10,463 bases of DNA from Haloquadratum sp. J07HQX50 (GTDB lineage: Archaea > Halobacteriota > Halobacteria > Halobacteriales > Haloferacaceae). The stretch spans positions 1,048,656 through 1,059,118 of the forward strand of contig KE356563.1 in NCBI GenBank assembly GCA_000416005.1, given 5' to 3'. Shown piece by piece: positions 1-6,314 of the stretch. Position numbers and translations under genes: made by a program. The notes under the pieces were generated by a model. That model worked only from the letters and a program-made list of their open reading frames with translations, made no database searches and was not told where the DNA came from. Position 1 is the stretch's first letter; each line of letters begins with the position of its first letter.

Positions 1-1
1 T

Positions 2-79
2 CATCAAGCTCGAGATGCACTGCTTGCAAACACCGTCGTTGAAGCAGAAGATTCAATCCGAAAGCACGGAAGCCGTTGA
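2..79 (+). CDS. C-terminal end of an unidentified gene (partial)
   Basis: The window opens inside what is probably the last 25 codons of a plus-strand gene ending with TGA at 77-79. This frame reads as a plausible acidic helical tail (…ARDALLANTVVEAEDSIRK…) and has the purine-first codon pattern (GAT, GCA, GTC, GAA) typical of haloarchaeal coding sequence. The next frame is also open, ending with TAG at 102-104, but it is Lys/Gln-rich and less typical. Too little is present to name a product. The gene would converge on dnaG, whose stop lies about 75 bases further on. Confidence 0.35.
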   Translation, partial: HQARDALLANTVVEAEDSIRKHGSR

Positions 80-155
80 AGAGCCGGCGGTGGCTGGCAA
101 GTAGGGTGGGCGGAATCGTTCACAATAACGATGCTGTCGACAGAAACTATCGAAA

Positions 156-1514
156 TCAGATGAGTTCATCTGCGGTTCGAATACGAGGCTTAACTGGCAT
201 TTTCACATACTCAGCTGTCGCAGTTCCGATCACCGTCTCCACCCCAGCGGCAGCAGCCACATCTACCCACGGTTGGGTTACTGTCGTGCCCAGTATTACG
301 ACATGCGCTGGTTCTCCTGAGTTGATAATTGATGGATCGACATCTGAAACTCGTTCTTCAGTGAATGCACGGTAGTCCTGATCGAGAAGCCGAAGACTTT
401 CTTCTTGCGACTCAATGACAGCTTTCACCTGTGATGCAAGTGATGCTGGTTCACCGACAGATGGTGGCACTGTTGTGGTATCCTCCGAATCAGTCGAGAG
501 GGCATCTGAGTTAACCACTGTCTCAACTGGAGTGGCTTGTGGAACTGACTCAGTCAGTGAATTATTCCGTTCCAGATGCAGATTTGTTTCAGTATCAGAA
601 GTCGTTGTCTCGCTATTCTTGAACTGCTCATGCCGCGAAAGTGGTCGGTGAACACCGACCGACTCAGAGGCCTTACTGTCTTTGTGCTCAATGGCTTCTG
701 TAGACTCTGGGAGTGAGAACTGCTCTTGCGGAACTTTATTTCGAAGCGCGGCGAATGCTTCCTCTCTATCAAGATTCTCGACTGACTTTCCTGCTGGTGC
801 GGATGCTACGTAATCAACTGACCCAGTTTGTTCGAGCTCTTTCAGTATGAGGTTCCCCCCTCGATCATTATCGAAAAATGTAGTTGTGGTACGCTCAGTT
901 GTGAGGTGTGCGACTGGCTCAGGGATGTTCGTACCCTCGACAGCGAGTGCATTCTTGATTCCGAACTGTAGTAGCCGCATGACATCAGCGCGGCCTTCAA
1001 CAATAATGATTGCGTCTGAGTGCTCAACTCTGGGACCAGCAGGAACTCCATGATACTCCTCAATGCTCTCAGCTCGAACCCCATCTTTCACTTCTTCACG
1101 GATTTCCGCAGACGACATGACACTTTCATCGAACGACTCCGAAAGAAGTTCTTTGGCACGTGCGATAACTTGCTCACGCTTTGCCTCTCGCACATCTTTT
1201 ATTTCAGTGATCTCGACACGCGCCCCACAGGGCCCAACGCGAGTGATGGTCTCTAAGGCGGCAGCAAGAAGAGCTGTCTGGACACGGTCAAGACTACTCG
1301 CAATAGTAACAGTTCCGTAGGACTGTCCGTTTTGTGAGTCAATATCGACATCGATTCTCCCAGTTTTTGATGACTGTTGTAAGTCGCGGAGATCGAGTTC
1401 TTCACCGAGTAATCCCTCTGTCTGACCGAATATCGCACCAACGACATCTGATCGTTCAACGACTCCATCGGCGGTGATTGCAGCGTTGATGAGATATTTG
1501 TCTGAATCATTCAT
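156..1514 (-). CDS. dnaG: Archaeal DnaG primase / exosome-associated protein
   Basis: This 452-residue protein is the archaeal DnaG, a TOPRIM-domain RNA primase that is also known as a subunit of the archaeal RNA exosome. The start is placed at ATG 1514 because the conserved family N-terminus begins there (KYLINAAITADGVVERSDVV, residues 6-25); a longer frame to 1592 adds 26 unconserved residues. The N-terminal domain spans about 1-165. The TOPRIM domain spans about 166-250, with catalytic Glu in IVEGRADV (E173) and the metal-binding DxD in FFDNDRGG (D215, D217). Residues about 262-355 form a Ser/Thr/Glu-rich, apparently disordered linker. A conserved C-terminal block follows (about 358-452, coiled KAVIESQEES then AHVVILGTTV). 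Family and strand are clear. The Asn between the two catalytic Asp residues, where many homologues have Gly, is a mild oddity. No same-strand operon partner is visible. Confidence 0.96.
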   Translation of the reverse strand: MNDSDKYLINAAITADGVVERSDVVGAIFGQTEGLLGEELDLRDLQQSSKTGRIDVDIDSQNGQSYGTVTIASSLDRVQTALLAAALETITRVGPCGARVEITEIKDVREAKREQVIARAKELLSESFDESVMSSAEIREEVKDGVRAESIEEYHGVPAGPRVEHSDAIIIVEGRADVMRLLQFGIKNALAVEGTNIPEPVAHLTTERTTTTFFDNDRGGNLILKELEQTGSVDYVASAPAGKSVENLDREEAFAALRNKVPQEQFSLPESTEAIEHKDSKASESVGVHRPLSRHEQFKNSETTTSDTETNLHLERNNSLTESVPQATPVETVVNSDALSTDSEDTTTVPPSVGEPASLASQVKAVIESQEESLRLLDQDYRAFTEERVSDVDPSIINSGEPAHVVILGTTVTQPWVDVAAAAGVETVIGTATAEYVKMPVKPRIRTADELI

Positions 1515-1592
1515 GATATCAATAAATTTGTTGAAGCGGTAGTAATGAACATTGAATCTAAGTAAGTGAACGTCCAAATACCTATCGCGCAC

Positions 1593-1703
1593 ATCTTCGA
1601 CAAGATGTGTTTGTATTAGACGAATATCGAATGATTATTTTCTTGCTCTTGTGCGTTCGAATTTCTCTGAAGTAATATTTAGATACTAACATAAACTAAT
1701 TGA
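1593..1703. other. AT-rich spacer between dnaG and the decayed transporter pair
   Basis: This is a conspicuously A+T-rich stretch between the divergent dnaG and DUF3311 remnant. It has several TATA-like strings (for example AATATTTAG around 1674 and TTGATATAAAG at 1700-1710) but no open frame. It probably held the promoters of both directions. I cannot assign individual boxes with confidence. Confidence 0.4.
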
Positions 1704-1937
1704 TATAAAGCAGAAAAGCGAGATTATATTTGGGTCGCAGTCCTTGTACTACTTACCGGATTTGCCATCCCATGGGCTCTTTGGGGAGCGTCAGCGGCTA
1801 TTATTGGCCTTCCAGTCTGGCTCTGGTGGCATATCGCTGTTATGCTAATTGCGTCGGTGTCATTCAGCATATTCACTTGAGGGGCATGGGACCACGGAAT
1901 GGCCATCGATCCTCAGGAGGTGAAATCTGATGGTTGA
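1704..1937 (+). pseudogene. DUF3311-like small membrane protein, decayed
   Basis: In the frame starting at 1704 the sequence encodes a hydrophobic two-helix protein (…WVAVLVLLTGFAIPW, then GLPVWLWWHI…), typical of the DUF3311 proteins that precede sodium:solute symporters in haloarchaea. Two lesions are visible. There is no ATG, GTG or TTG in frame after the TGA at 1701-1703, so the start codon is lost. A TGA at 1878-1880 interrupts the frame after SIFT; if it was once CGA, the tail GAWDHGMAIDPQEV would follow directly. That tail ends at TGA 1935-1937, which overlaps the ATG of the next gene at 1930, the overlap expected for a coupled pair. The overlap supports the frame and a formerly functional operon. 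Family assignment comes from memory of the pattern and the context. Confidence 0.7.
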
Positions 1938-2394
1938 GTCGACACCTGTGCTTCAACTGGGAATAATCGGAGCATATCTGGTCATTGCGATGGGAGTTGG
2001 TATTGTTGGCCATCGCGTTACAGCCAGCACTGCGGAGGATTATTATCTGGCAAGCCGGACGCTCGGAACAATCGTATTGTTATTTACTACCTTTGCAACG
2101 CTTCTGTCAACATTCATCTTCTTCGGGGGCCCAAATCTTACCTACGGGTCCGGTCCAGAATGAATTTTAGTGATGGGATTGATGGACGGGTTTATATCCG
2201 CTATTCTGTGGTATGTAATTGGATGCCGGCAGTGGCTGATCGACCAACAGCATGGGTACGTAACGCTTGGAGAGATGCTTGGTGACCGATTTGGGTCAAA
2301 ACGGCTCAGAGCAGCTATTACGACAGTCTCAATCTTTTGCCTCTTTCCCTACATCATGCTACAGCAAATGGGTGCTGGTGAGGCTCTTGTCGGG
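1930..2394 (+). pseudogene. Sodium:solute symporter (SSS family), truncated with in-frame stop
   Basis: This is the N-terminal third of an SSS-family sodium/solute symporter, a cation-coupled inner-membrane transporter normally near 500 residues. Membrane segments are visible at about residues 10-28 (IIGAYLVIAMGVGIVGH), 45-68 (TLGTIVLLFTTFATLL) and after the stop (FISAILWYVIG; IFCLFPYIMLQQMG). A TGA at 2164-2166 breaks the frame between GSGPE and ILVMGLMDG. The frame continues unchanged on the other side, and related proteins usually have Trp there, so TGG to TGA is the likely change. Similarity stops abruptly after GEALVG at 2394, followed by four unrelated residues and a stop at 2407. It was the downstream partner of the DUF3311 gene (4-base ATGG/TTGA-type overlap). 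The substrate cannot be told from the sequence. Confidence 0.85.
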
Positions 2395-2590
2395 CGGGAG
2401 TGGAAGTGAAGCCGTCAACCTCCACAGACACAACGCTGGTGTTCAGGTGTGACTGCTTCCACACGAGCTACGCGGCAAGTGCGAGAGGAATTAAACACCG
2501 TTGCTCCTATCGAAGGTTAGACACGGACGCCACAGGTCACCCGACCCGTGGTACTTCACGCACTATGAAATCCGTCCGAAACGGGGTCTC
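2395..2590. other. Unassigned debris after the truncated symporter
   Basis: About 200 bases begin exactly where symporter similarity ends and run to just before the next promoter. No frame gives a recognisable protein. Base composition is higher in G+C than the adjoining AT-rich promoter. The abrupt junction suggests a deletion or an old mobile-element insertion, but no terminal repeat or transposase motif could be identified here. Confidence 0.4.
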
Positions 2591-2595
2591 AAGAT

Positions 2596-2604
2596 TATTT
2601 ATTC
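2596..2604 (+). promoter_or_regulatory. TATA-like box for the DUF6293 regulator gene
   Basis: TTATTTATT lies 22-30 bases before the ATG at 2626. That is the spacing of a haloarchaeal TATA box when transcription starts at or just before the start codon. No Shine-Dalgarno site is seen, which fits a leaderless message. Confidence 0.5.
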
Positions 2605-2625
2605 ACTCGTCTACGATTCACATAC

Positions 2626-3546
2626 ATGCAGACACACATTGTCCCCGTTGGATTCGATTATGATCGACTCATTGCACCGCTGATACGCGATCAGGTTGAT
2701 GTTGATAAAGTGATTCTTCTTGAGGGGGCTATCGGTAGCGAATCAAATGTCGAGTATTCACAAAATATTTCTGAGGAACTCGAAAAGGATTTTCAGAATC
2801 TACTCGGAGCCGATGCCGAGCGGGTCATCGTGAACGACGTCTATGATTACGATCAAGCATTCGAACAGGCATACGAACTTATTAACACTGAATTGGACTC
2901 TTCAGATAATTCGGAGGTCTGGGTGAATGTCTCAGCGATGCCACGGCCTGTCTCATTCGCTTATGCGACAGCGGCACATTCAATCATGGTTGAGCGACAA
3001 GAAGATCGAAATCAGATACACACGTACTATACTGCTCCCGAGAAGTATCTCGAAACTGAATTGGCTGAAGAACTTCGTGCTGCAAAGCAGTTGTTGTACA
3101 CACTGCTTGGAGATTCATCTGTCGATCAAAAGGATATTGAGCGCCGGTACAACGCTGCTCAGACACTGCTCAAGGAGTTCGATGAGCGGGGGACAACGAT
3201 TGGGGCAAAGTGCATCGACGGGTCACACATGATTGAGTTACCGGTTGCTTCGTTCCGAAGTGTGAAGCCGTTTGAGGAGATTATTCTGTTCGAACTTGGC
3301 GAGTACGGCGAGTTTGATTCAGTGTCAGAACTTGCCGAGACGTTGGCAACAGATATGAATGAAGAATACACAGATTCATTCCGCTCAAAGGTGATATATA
3401 ATGTTGATCGATTAGGTCCAGGTGGGAAAGGATATATCGAACAGGAAGATCGTGGGAAGTCATATCGAACTCGGCTTTCACACATTGGTCAACTCTGGGT
3501 CCGTGCGCACACTCGTGACGATGCTGATGTCCGACTAAACGAGTGA
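2626..3546 (+). CDS. DUF6293/HFX_2341-type CARF-like winged-helix regulator
   Basis: This intact 306-residue protein begins at ATG 2626 with MQTHIVPVGFDYDRL, the conserved start of a haloarchaeal family annotated as DUF6293 or HFX_2341-type transcriptional regulator. Residues about 1-135 look like a Rossmann-type CARF-like sensor: strand 1 with the VPVGFD turn, an alternating strand/helix pattern, and a glycine-poor loop VNVSAMPRPVSFA (about 100-112) in the position where CARF proteins bind cyclic oligoadenylate. Next comes HTYYTAPEKYLETELAEEL (132-150) and a helical linker. Residues about 215-295 resemble a winged helix (EEIILFELGEYGEFDSVSEL, then the basic wing RGKSYRTRLSHIG). A DNA-binding role is inferred. 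Neither ligand nor targets are known from the sequence. Its stop lies 6 bases from the stop of the convergent DUF1405 gene. No CRISPR-cas genes are nearby. Confidence 0.85.
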   Translation: MQTHIVPVGFDYDRLIAPLIRDQVDVDKVILLEGAIGSESNVEYSQNISEELEKDFQNLLGADAERVIVNDVYDYDQAFEQAYELINTELDSSDNSEVWVNVSAMPRPVSFAYATAAHSIMVERQEDRNQIHTYYTAPEKYLETELAEELRAAKQLLYTLLGDSSVDQKDIERRYNAAQTLLKEFDERGTTIGAKCIDGSHMIELPVASFRSVKPFEEIILFELGEYGEFDSVSELAETLATDMNEEYTDSFRSKVIYNVDRLGPGGKGYIEQEDRGKSYRTRLSHIGQLWVRAHTRDDADVRLNE

Positions 3547-3552
3547 ATGCGG

Positions 3553-4290
3553 TTAAGAATGCGCTACTTTCGCAATACGGGTTCCGCAGGCAAGGAAGGT
3601 TGCTATGTATGTCAGCGTCACTGCCCCTGCGGCGGCGATCTGCAATGCTGTCGTGCCCCCGACCATCGCAGAATCTGCGAGTGGCAATGAGGTATGATGT
3701 GGGCTCCCCACAACTGGAACAAAGTAATCAAGAATATCATTCAATCCATACCACACCAGTGCCACCCCAATTGCCCGCAGACGAAAGGAGGCAATCCGGT
3801 GGAGAACAAATGCTTCGAGCACCATCCCAAGGTGACTTACGAACAGAAACACGTATAACGGAAACCACGTCACTGCAAGAAATGATTCTGCAAACACACC
3901 CAGCACATATGGGGTCCAGAGGCCGAGTTTCCAGCACCCAAAGAATGCTAACATACTCAGATACTCACTTGGATTACCACGATACCATCGCCACAGTGCA
4001 AGCGCGATAAACAGTGTCGCAAGTGGGCTATCGGGGACAAAAGGCCACAGGAGGAGAGGCTCGCTTCCCAGCTGCCATGTAATGACTGGATCAGACAGCG
4101 GGAGCGGGTGGAATCCATAATACCAGAATCCAAACACTGTACCCAGTAGGTTAATTCCGATAATAACCGGTGCCAGTCGAAGACCCCAGTGTTCAACGCT
4201 TTTTGGGAGTGGTGCGAGCCACCGCGGAAGTGAGTCTCTCGGAGATAATGTATCTGCGCTCAAGATGAGGCGATCCCGAAGGGTAACCAT
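3553..4290 (-). CDS. DUF1405 family multi-pass membrane protein
   Basis: This hydrophobic protein of 245 residues from ATG 4290 has about six membrane segments and is recognised as a haloarchaeal DUF1405 protein. Marker stretches are GINLLGTVFGFWYYGF (about 45-60), PFVPDSPLATLFIALALW (about 83-100), AFFGCWKLGLWTPYVLG (about 115-131), and later helices FPLYVFLFVSHLGMVLEAF and ALQIAAAGAVTLTYIATFLA near the C-terminus. The start at 4290 is preferred because the open frame upstream to 4419 begins with TTG and adds 43 unconserved residues, whereas MVTLRDRLILSADTL fits the family start. The biochemical function of DUF1405 is unknown. Tail-to-tail with the regulator gene, 6 bases apart, so the two are not co-transcribed. 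Confidence 0.85.
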   Translation of the reverse strand: MVTLRDRLILSADTLSPRDSLPRWLAPLPKSVEHWGLRLAPVIIGINLLGTVFGFWYYGFHPLPLSDPVITWQLGSEPLLLWPFVPDSPLATLFIALALWRWYRGNPSEYLSMLAFFGCWKLGLWTPYVLGVFAESFLAVTWFPLYVFLFVSHLGMVLEAFVLHRIASFRLRAIGVALVWYGLNDILDYFVPVVGSPHHTSLPLADSAMVGGTTALQIAAAGAVTLTYIATFLACGTRIAKVAHS

Positions 4291-4491
4291 GTCAGTGTCT
4301 TTCGATACGACCGAAAAGAGGTGCCGATTCGTAGTGATGTTTCCTGAAATTTTATCGGCTGTCGAAGTGGATACCCCGATCGTTGAGATCGGCGAAGAAG
4401 CCGACACTCGATGATGCAAACCAACTCCAATAGATAATTCGACTTCCCCGCTAATATATACCTTTCAGTATCTCTGTAACTACTACGAGGT
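4291..4491. other. Spacer between DUF1405 gene and tnpB remnant
   Basis: About 200 bases hold no convincing gene. The minus-strand frame of the DUF1405 gene stays open to 4419, but only with a TTG start. An AT-rich string TAATATATAC at 4452-4461 could be a TATA box in either direction. Read on the plus strand it lies about 31-40 bases before the tnpB remnant start; on the minus strand it would imply a long leader for the DUF1405 gene. Confidence 0.35.
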
Positions 4492-4796
4492 ATGGAAATT
4501 GTTCGGAACATGTAAATCAAACTTGACGTTTCCGAGGACAACTACGAACTCCTGGATGAGACGTTCGAACAGTTCCGACAAGCGGCCCAACACGGCGCTG
4601 ACCACAAAGTAATGACAACCCAAATCACGGACGCAAAGAGTACGCTCCACAACGAGACGGACTCTGATTCCGTGGAAACCTCTCACTGCAATCCAGCCTC
4701 GTTCAATCCGCGAGAAACCTCGTGGCCACCGCCCTCGGCAACTGCAAAGAGCGCATAACCGAGGGCGGATACGGTGAGAAAGCTAGTAAATCCAGC
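4492..4796 (+). pseudogene. tnpB: tnpB N-terminal remnant (IS200/IS605 family)
   Basis: This is the decayed start of a haloarchaeal TnpB, the RNA-guided nuclease carried by IS200/IS605 elements. The first frame reads MEIVRNM then TAA (4513-4515), then IKLDVSEDNYELLDETFEQF, matching the usual TnpB opening in which a KLDV stretch is followed by a long helix. KSTLHNETDSDSVET follows. Near 4683 the frame shifts and similarity resumes as SLQSSLVQSARNLVATALGN and EGGYGEKASK, the helical segment before the first beta domain. Similarity ends near 4796. Everything downstream (RuvC catalytic residues, zinc finger) is absent, so no active protein can be made. The stop codon, the frameshift and the truncation agree that it is a fossil. 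Confidence 0.75.
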
Positions 4797-4865
4797 AGTG
4801 AGCGTTCCGTGAAATTTAGCGCCACGTCAAATACAAGCTCGAAGAACACGGCAGTTGCACATTTC

Positions 4866-5140
4866 ACCAGAGTCCATCTGTTCCTCTCGGCTCACCCGAA
4901 GTGGTTCGAAAGACTGGAGATGTTTGGTCATCACGAGACTCTTCGATTCTCGAACGACACGCACCAAGTGAGATTGTTCGGACGGTCAAGAGCCTCACGG
5001 CCCAGAAGACGTGGGAACGGCACGAATCGTTCTTGCAGGAGTATCTGTGGGGCGGTGGGTTTTGGAAGCGTTCGTACTACATCGGGACTGCGGGAACCGT
5101 CTCGACTGAGACGATTGAACGCTATGACAGACAGAATACA
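4866..5140 (+). pseudogene. tnpA: tnpA Y1 transposase remnant (IS200/IS605 family)
   Basis: Two frames carry pieces of a TnpA, the single-tyrosine (HUH, Y1) transposase that cuts and rejoins single-stranded IS ends. One frame (4866-4904) encodes TRVHLFLSAHPKW, corresponding to the HUH strand; the first metal-binding His appears replaced by Arg (RVH instead of HVH). Another frame (about 4961-5140) encodes APSEIVRTVKSLTA, WGGGFWKRSYYIGTAG and TVSTETIERY. The catalytic Tyr helix normally has Y-x-x-x-Q; here it is Y-D-R-Q, one residue short, and the ending is garbled. About 55 unmatched bases separate the two pieces. Inactive by frameshift and by lost key residues. It lies directly after the tnpB remnant in the same orientation, but with the wrong order for a simple tnpA-tnpB element, so two elements may be fused. 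Confidence 0.78.
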
Positions 5141-5200
5141 TCTACGTGTCGGCTACACCTCGGCCTCAAGTGGTTTGAGACGCAAAGCGTTTCATCATCA

Positions 5201-5219
5201 CGGAAATCGAAGATTTCCG
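5201..5219. repeat. Perfect 8-bp hairpin at IS200/IS605-type end
   Basis: CGGAAATC-GAA-GATTTCCG is a perfect 8-bp inverted repeat with a 3-base loop. It lies just after the tnpA remnant and just before the left-end-like repeat at 5222. Subterminal hairpins are what TnpA recognises in IS200/IS605 elements. A near-identical hairpin occurs at 8840-8858. Confidence 0.7.
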
Positions 5220-5221
5220 AA

Positions 5222-5256
5222 CAAAGCCGAGACACTCGCCTTGCCTTCTCTGTAGA
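5222..5256 (+). repeat. IS end repeat, copy 1
   Basis: This 35-base segment (CAAAGCCGAGACACTCGCC…CTGTAGA) aligns with 9567-9604 in the same orientation. It has a 2-base gap and about five mismatches by eye. Each copy sits beside a hairpin and IS200/IS605 coding debris, so it is best read as a conserved element end (probably the left end). It lies only about 16 bases before the pdxS TATA-like box. Confidence 0.65.
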
Positions 5257-5271
5257 ATGTTCAAGTGAACG

Positions 5272-5280
5272 GTTTAAGTA
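5272..5280 (+). promoter_or_regulatory. TATA-like box for pdxS
   Basis: GTTTAAGTA lies 22-30 bases before the pdxS ATG at 5302, the usual position for a leaderless haloarchaeal gene. The IS end repeat finishes at 5256, so any upstream activating sequence must lie within mobile-element debris. Confidence 0.55.
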
Positions 5281-5301
5281 CACTCAGCGAGTAGATCACG
5301 T

Positions 5302-6210
5302 ATGGCTGAAGGGACAGATCTGGGCGAACTCAAGCGGGGTACTGATCTCGTCAAGCGTGGATTCGCACAGATGCAGAAGGGTGGCGTAATTATGGATGTT
5401 ATTGATGTTGAACAGGCTCGTATCGCAGAAGAGGCTGGTGCAGTTGCAGTGATGGCCTTGGAAGCGGTCCCTGCGGATATTCGGAAGCGAGGCGGTGTTG
5501 CCCGGATGGCAGATCCCGCTGACGTCAGTAATATTGTTGATTCGGTATCTATCCCTGCGATGGGCAAAGCACGTATCGGACACACCAAAGAGGCTCAGAT
5601 CCTTGAGGCAGTGGGTGTCGACATGATCGATGAAAGCGAAGTGCTGACGCATGCAGACGGGCGTTACCACATCGATAAGCGAGACTTCACTGCACCATTC
5701 GTCTGTGGAGCACGCAATCTTCCAGAAGCGCTCCGACGAATCGACGAAGGAGCGGCAATGATCCGCACAAAGGGCGAAGCTGGAACCGGAGATGTCAATC
5801 AAGCTGTTCGACACCAGCGGAATATTAAAAGTGCTATTCGAGAGATCACAGGCAAAACATTCGAAGAACGTGAGAAGTGGGCACGTGAGCACGAAGCGCC
5901 GAAGCATTTAGTTCATGAAACCGCAGAGATGGAACGACTCCCGGTCGTTAATTTCGCCGCAGGCGGTATCGCAACACCAGCAGATGCAGCGCTGATGATG
6001 CACCACGGCTGTGACGGTATTTTCGTCGGTTCAGGTGTATTTGGAGCCGAAAATCCACCTGCAATGGGTCGAGCAATTGTGCGAGCAGTCAATAACTGGG
6101 ATGACCCAGAGGCACTCGCAGACGTTGCGTCAAACTTAGGCAAAGGCATGAAAGGTCAGGCCAATCAGGACATGACCGAGGCCGAAAAAATACAGAGTCG
6201 CGGCGTCTGA
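5302..6210 (+). CDS. pdxS: Pyridoxal 5'-phosphate synthase subunit PdxS
   Basis: The gene encodes the synthase subunit of the DXP-independent vitamin B6 pathway. PdxS condenses ribose 5-phosphate, glyceraldehyde 3-phosphate and ammonia to PLP; ammonia comes from the glutaminase PdxT, which is not in this window. The 302-residue protein is a full-length TIM barrel. Key residues are present: D32 in VIMDVIDV, K89 in [12 protein letters not shown] (Schiff-base lysine, equivalent to Bacillus K81) and K157 in [10 protein letters not shown] (equivalent to K149). [12 protein letters not shown] and [16 protein letters not shown] with FVGSGVFG form the phosphate-binding region. The ATG at 5302 gives the expected N-terminus ([20 protein letters not shown]). 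The gene is intact, is monocistronic by layout and converges on thrB. The assignment is secure. Confidence 0.98.
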   Translation: MAEGTDLGELKRGTDLVKRGFAQMQKGGVIMDVIDVEQARIAEEAGAVAVMALEAVPADIRKRGGVARMADPADVSNIVDSVSIPAMGKARIGHTKEAQILEAVGVDMIDESEVLTHADGRYHIDKRDFTAPFVCGARNLPEALRRIDEGAAMIRTKGEAGTGDVNQAVRHQRNIKSAIREITGKTFEEREKWAREHEAPKHLVHETAEMERLPVVNFAAGGIATPADAALMMHHGCDGIFVGSGVFGAENPPAMGRAIVRAVNNWDDPEALADVASNLGKGMKGQANQDMTEAEKIQSRGV

Positions 6211-6250
6211 AACGAGCCAGTCAAGCAGGTCCAACAAGTCCCCATCGTTG

Positions 6251-6260
6251 TTCTTTTTTT
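6251..6260 (+). terminator. T-tract terminator after pdxS
   Basis: TTCTTTTTTT lies about 40 bases past the pdxS stop on the coding strand. Archaeal RNA polymerase terminates at such oligo-T runs. No strong GC hairpin precedes it. Confidence 0.6.
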
Positions 6261-6314
6261 ATATTGTTCACAGAGATCTAACGATTAAGCCCGCACATGC
6301 GGTTATTGGGAACA

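Noticed and set aside
1878..2166. Programmed TGA readthrough or selenocysteine in the DUF3311 and symporter genes
   Set aside because: The first gene also lacks a start codon and the second loses its 3' two thirds, so decay is the simpler reading; no recoding hairpin is apparent after either TGA.
3543..4010. 155-residue plus-strand open frame opposite the DUF1405 gene
   Set aside because: It is antisense to a well supported membrane protein, and its peptide has no haloarchaeal character; a shadow frame.
5296..5907. 203-residue minus-strand open frame within pdxS
   Set aside because: It lies wholly opposite the catalytic core of PdxS and is Cys/Ser-rich; a shadow frame.
6291..6302. CCGCACATGCGG palindrome as terminator for thrB
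   Set aside because: The stem is short, and no T-run follows closely on the minus strand; too weak to call.
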